A DNA stretch of 5,856 nt from Pseudomonadota bacterium. Lineage in GTDB: Bacteria > Pseudomonadota > Gammaproteobacteria > Burkholderiales > Burkholderiaceae_B. The stretch spans positions 1-5,856 of the forward strand of contig JAEYVD010000027.1 in the NCBI GenBank assembly GCA_023432075.1. Direction: 5' to 3'. The notes below the pieces were generated by a model. That model did not search any database. It saw nothing but the letters and a program-made list of their open reading frames with translations, and was not told where the DNA came from. The position numbers were made by a program, and so were the translations under genes. Below, piece by piece: positions 5,849 to 5,856 of this stretch. Each line of letters begins with the position of its first letter. Position 1 is the stretch's first letter.

Positions 5849-5856
5849 GGCAATGT

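Overview
The window is GC-rich, densely coding DNA of a betaproteobacterium. The 16-stranded-type porin with an ETSVTLYG mature N-terminus, the ParB-like lipoprotein and the overall gene style point to Alcaligenaceae (Achromobacter/Bordetella group). This placement is an inference from protein style, not from a search. All bases lie in or close to genes; the longest non-coding gaps are about 190 nt.

Layout. (1) 1-563 (+): 3-methyladenine DNA glycosylase I (Tag), with its first dozen or so residues cut off by the window edge. (2) 1771-621 (-): a two-gene operon encoding a GvpU-like protein and, 5 nt downstream, a 231-aa pentapeptide-repeat protein. That protein has 35 uninterrupted repeats and a column of cysteines spaced exactly 20 residues apart. 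(3) 1943-2314 (+): a 123-aa protein of unknown function, divergent from the operon. (4) 2335-2361: a strong bidirectional terminator shared with the convergent gene. (5) 3706-2366 (-): an exported lipoprotein with a ParB-like nuclease-type domain. (6) 3894-4562 (+): an exported ankyrin-repeat protein, divergent from the lipoprotein. (7) 5725-4619 (-): a general diffusion porin with a structured leader of more than 100 nt that reaches the window end.

The genes do not form one pathway. One is DNA repair (Tag) and three encode envelope or exported proteins (lipoprotein, ankyrin protein, porin). The GvpU-like/pentapeptide pair is the only clear operon and the least understood part. No gas-vesicle structural gene is visible here. 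No tRNA, rRNA, CRISPR, insertion sequence or phage gene was recognised. The region looks like chromosomal core or near-core DNA rather than a mobile island.
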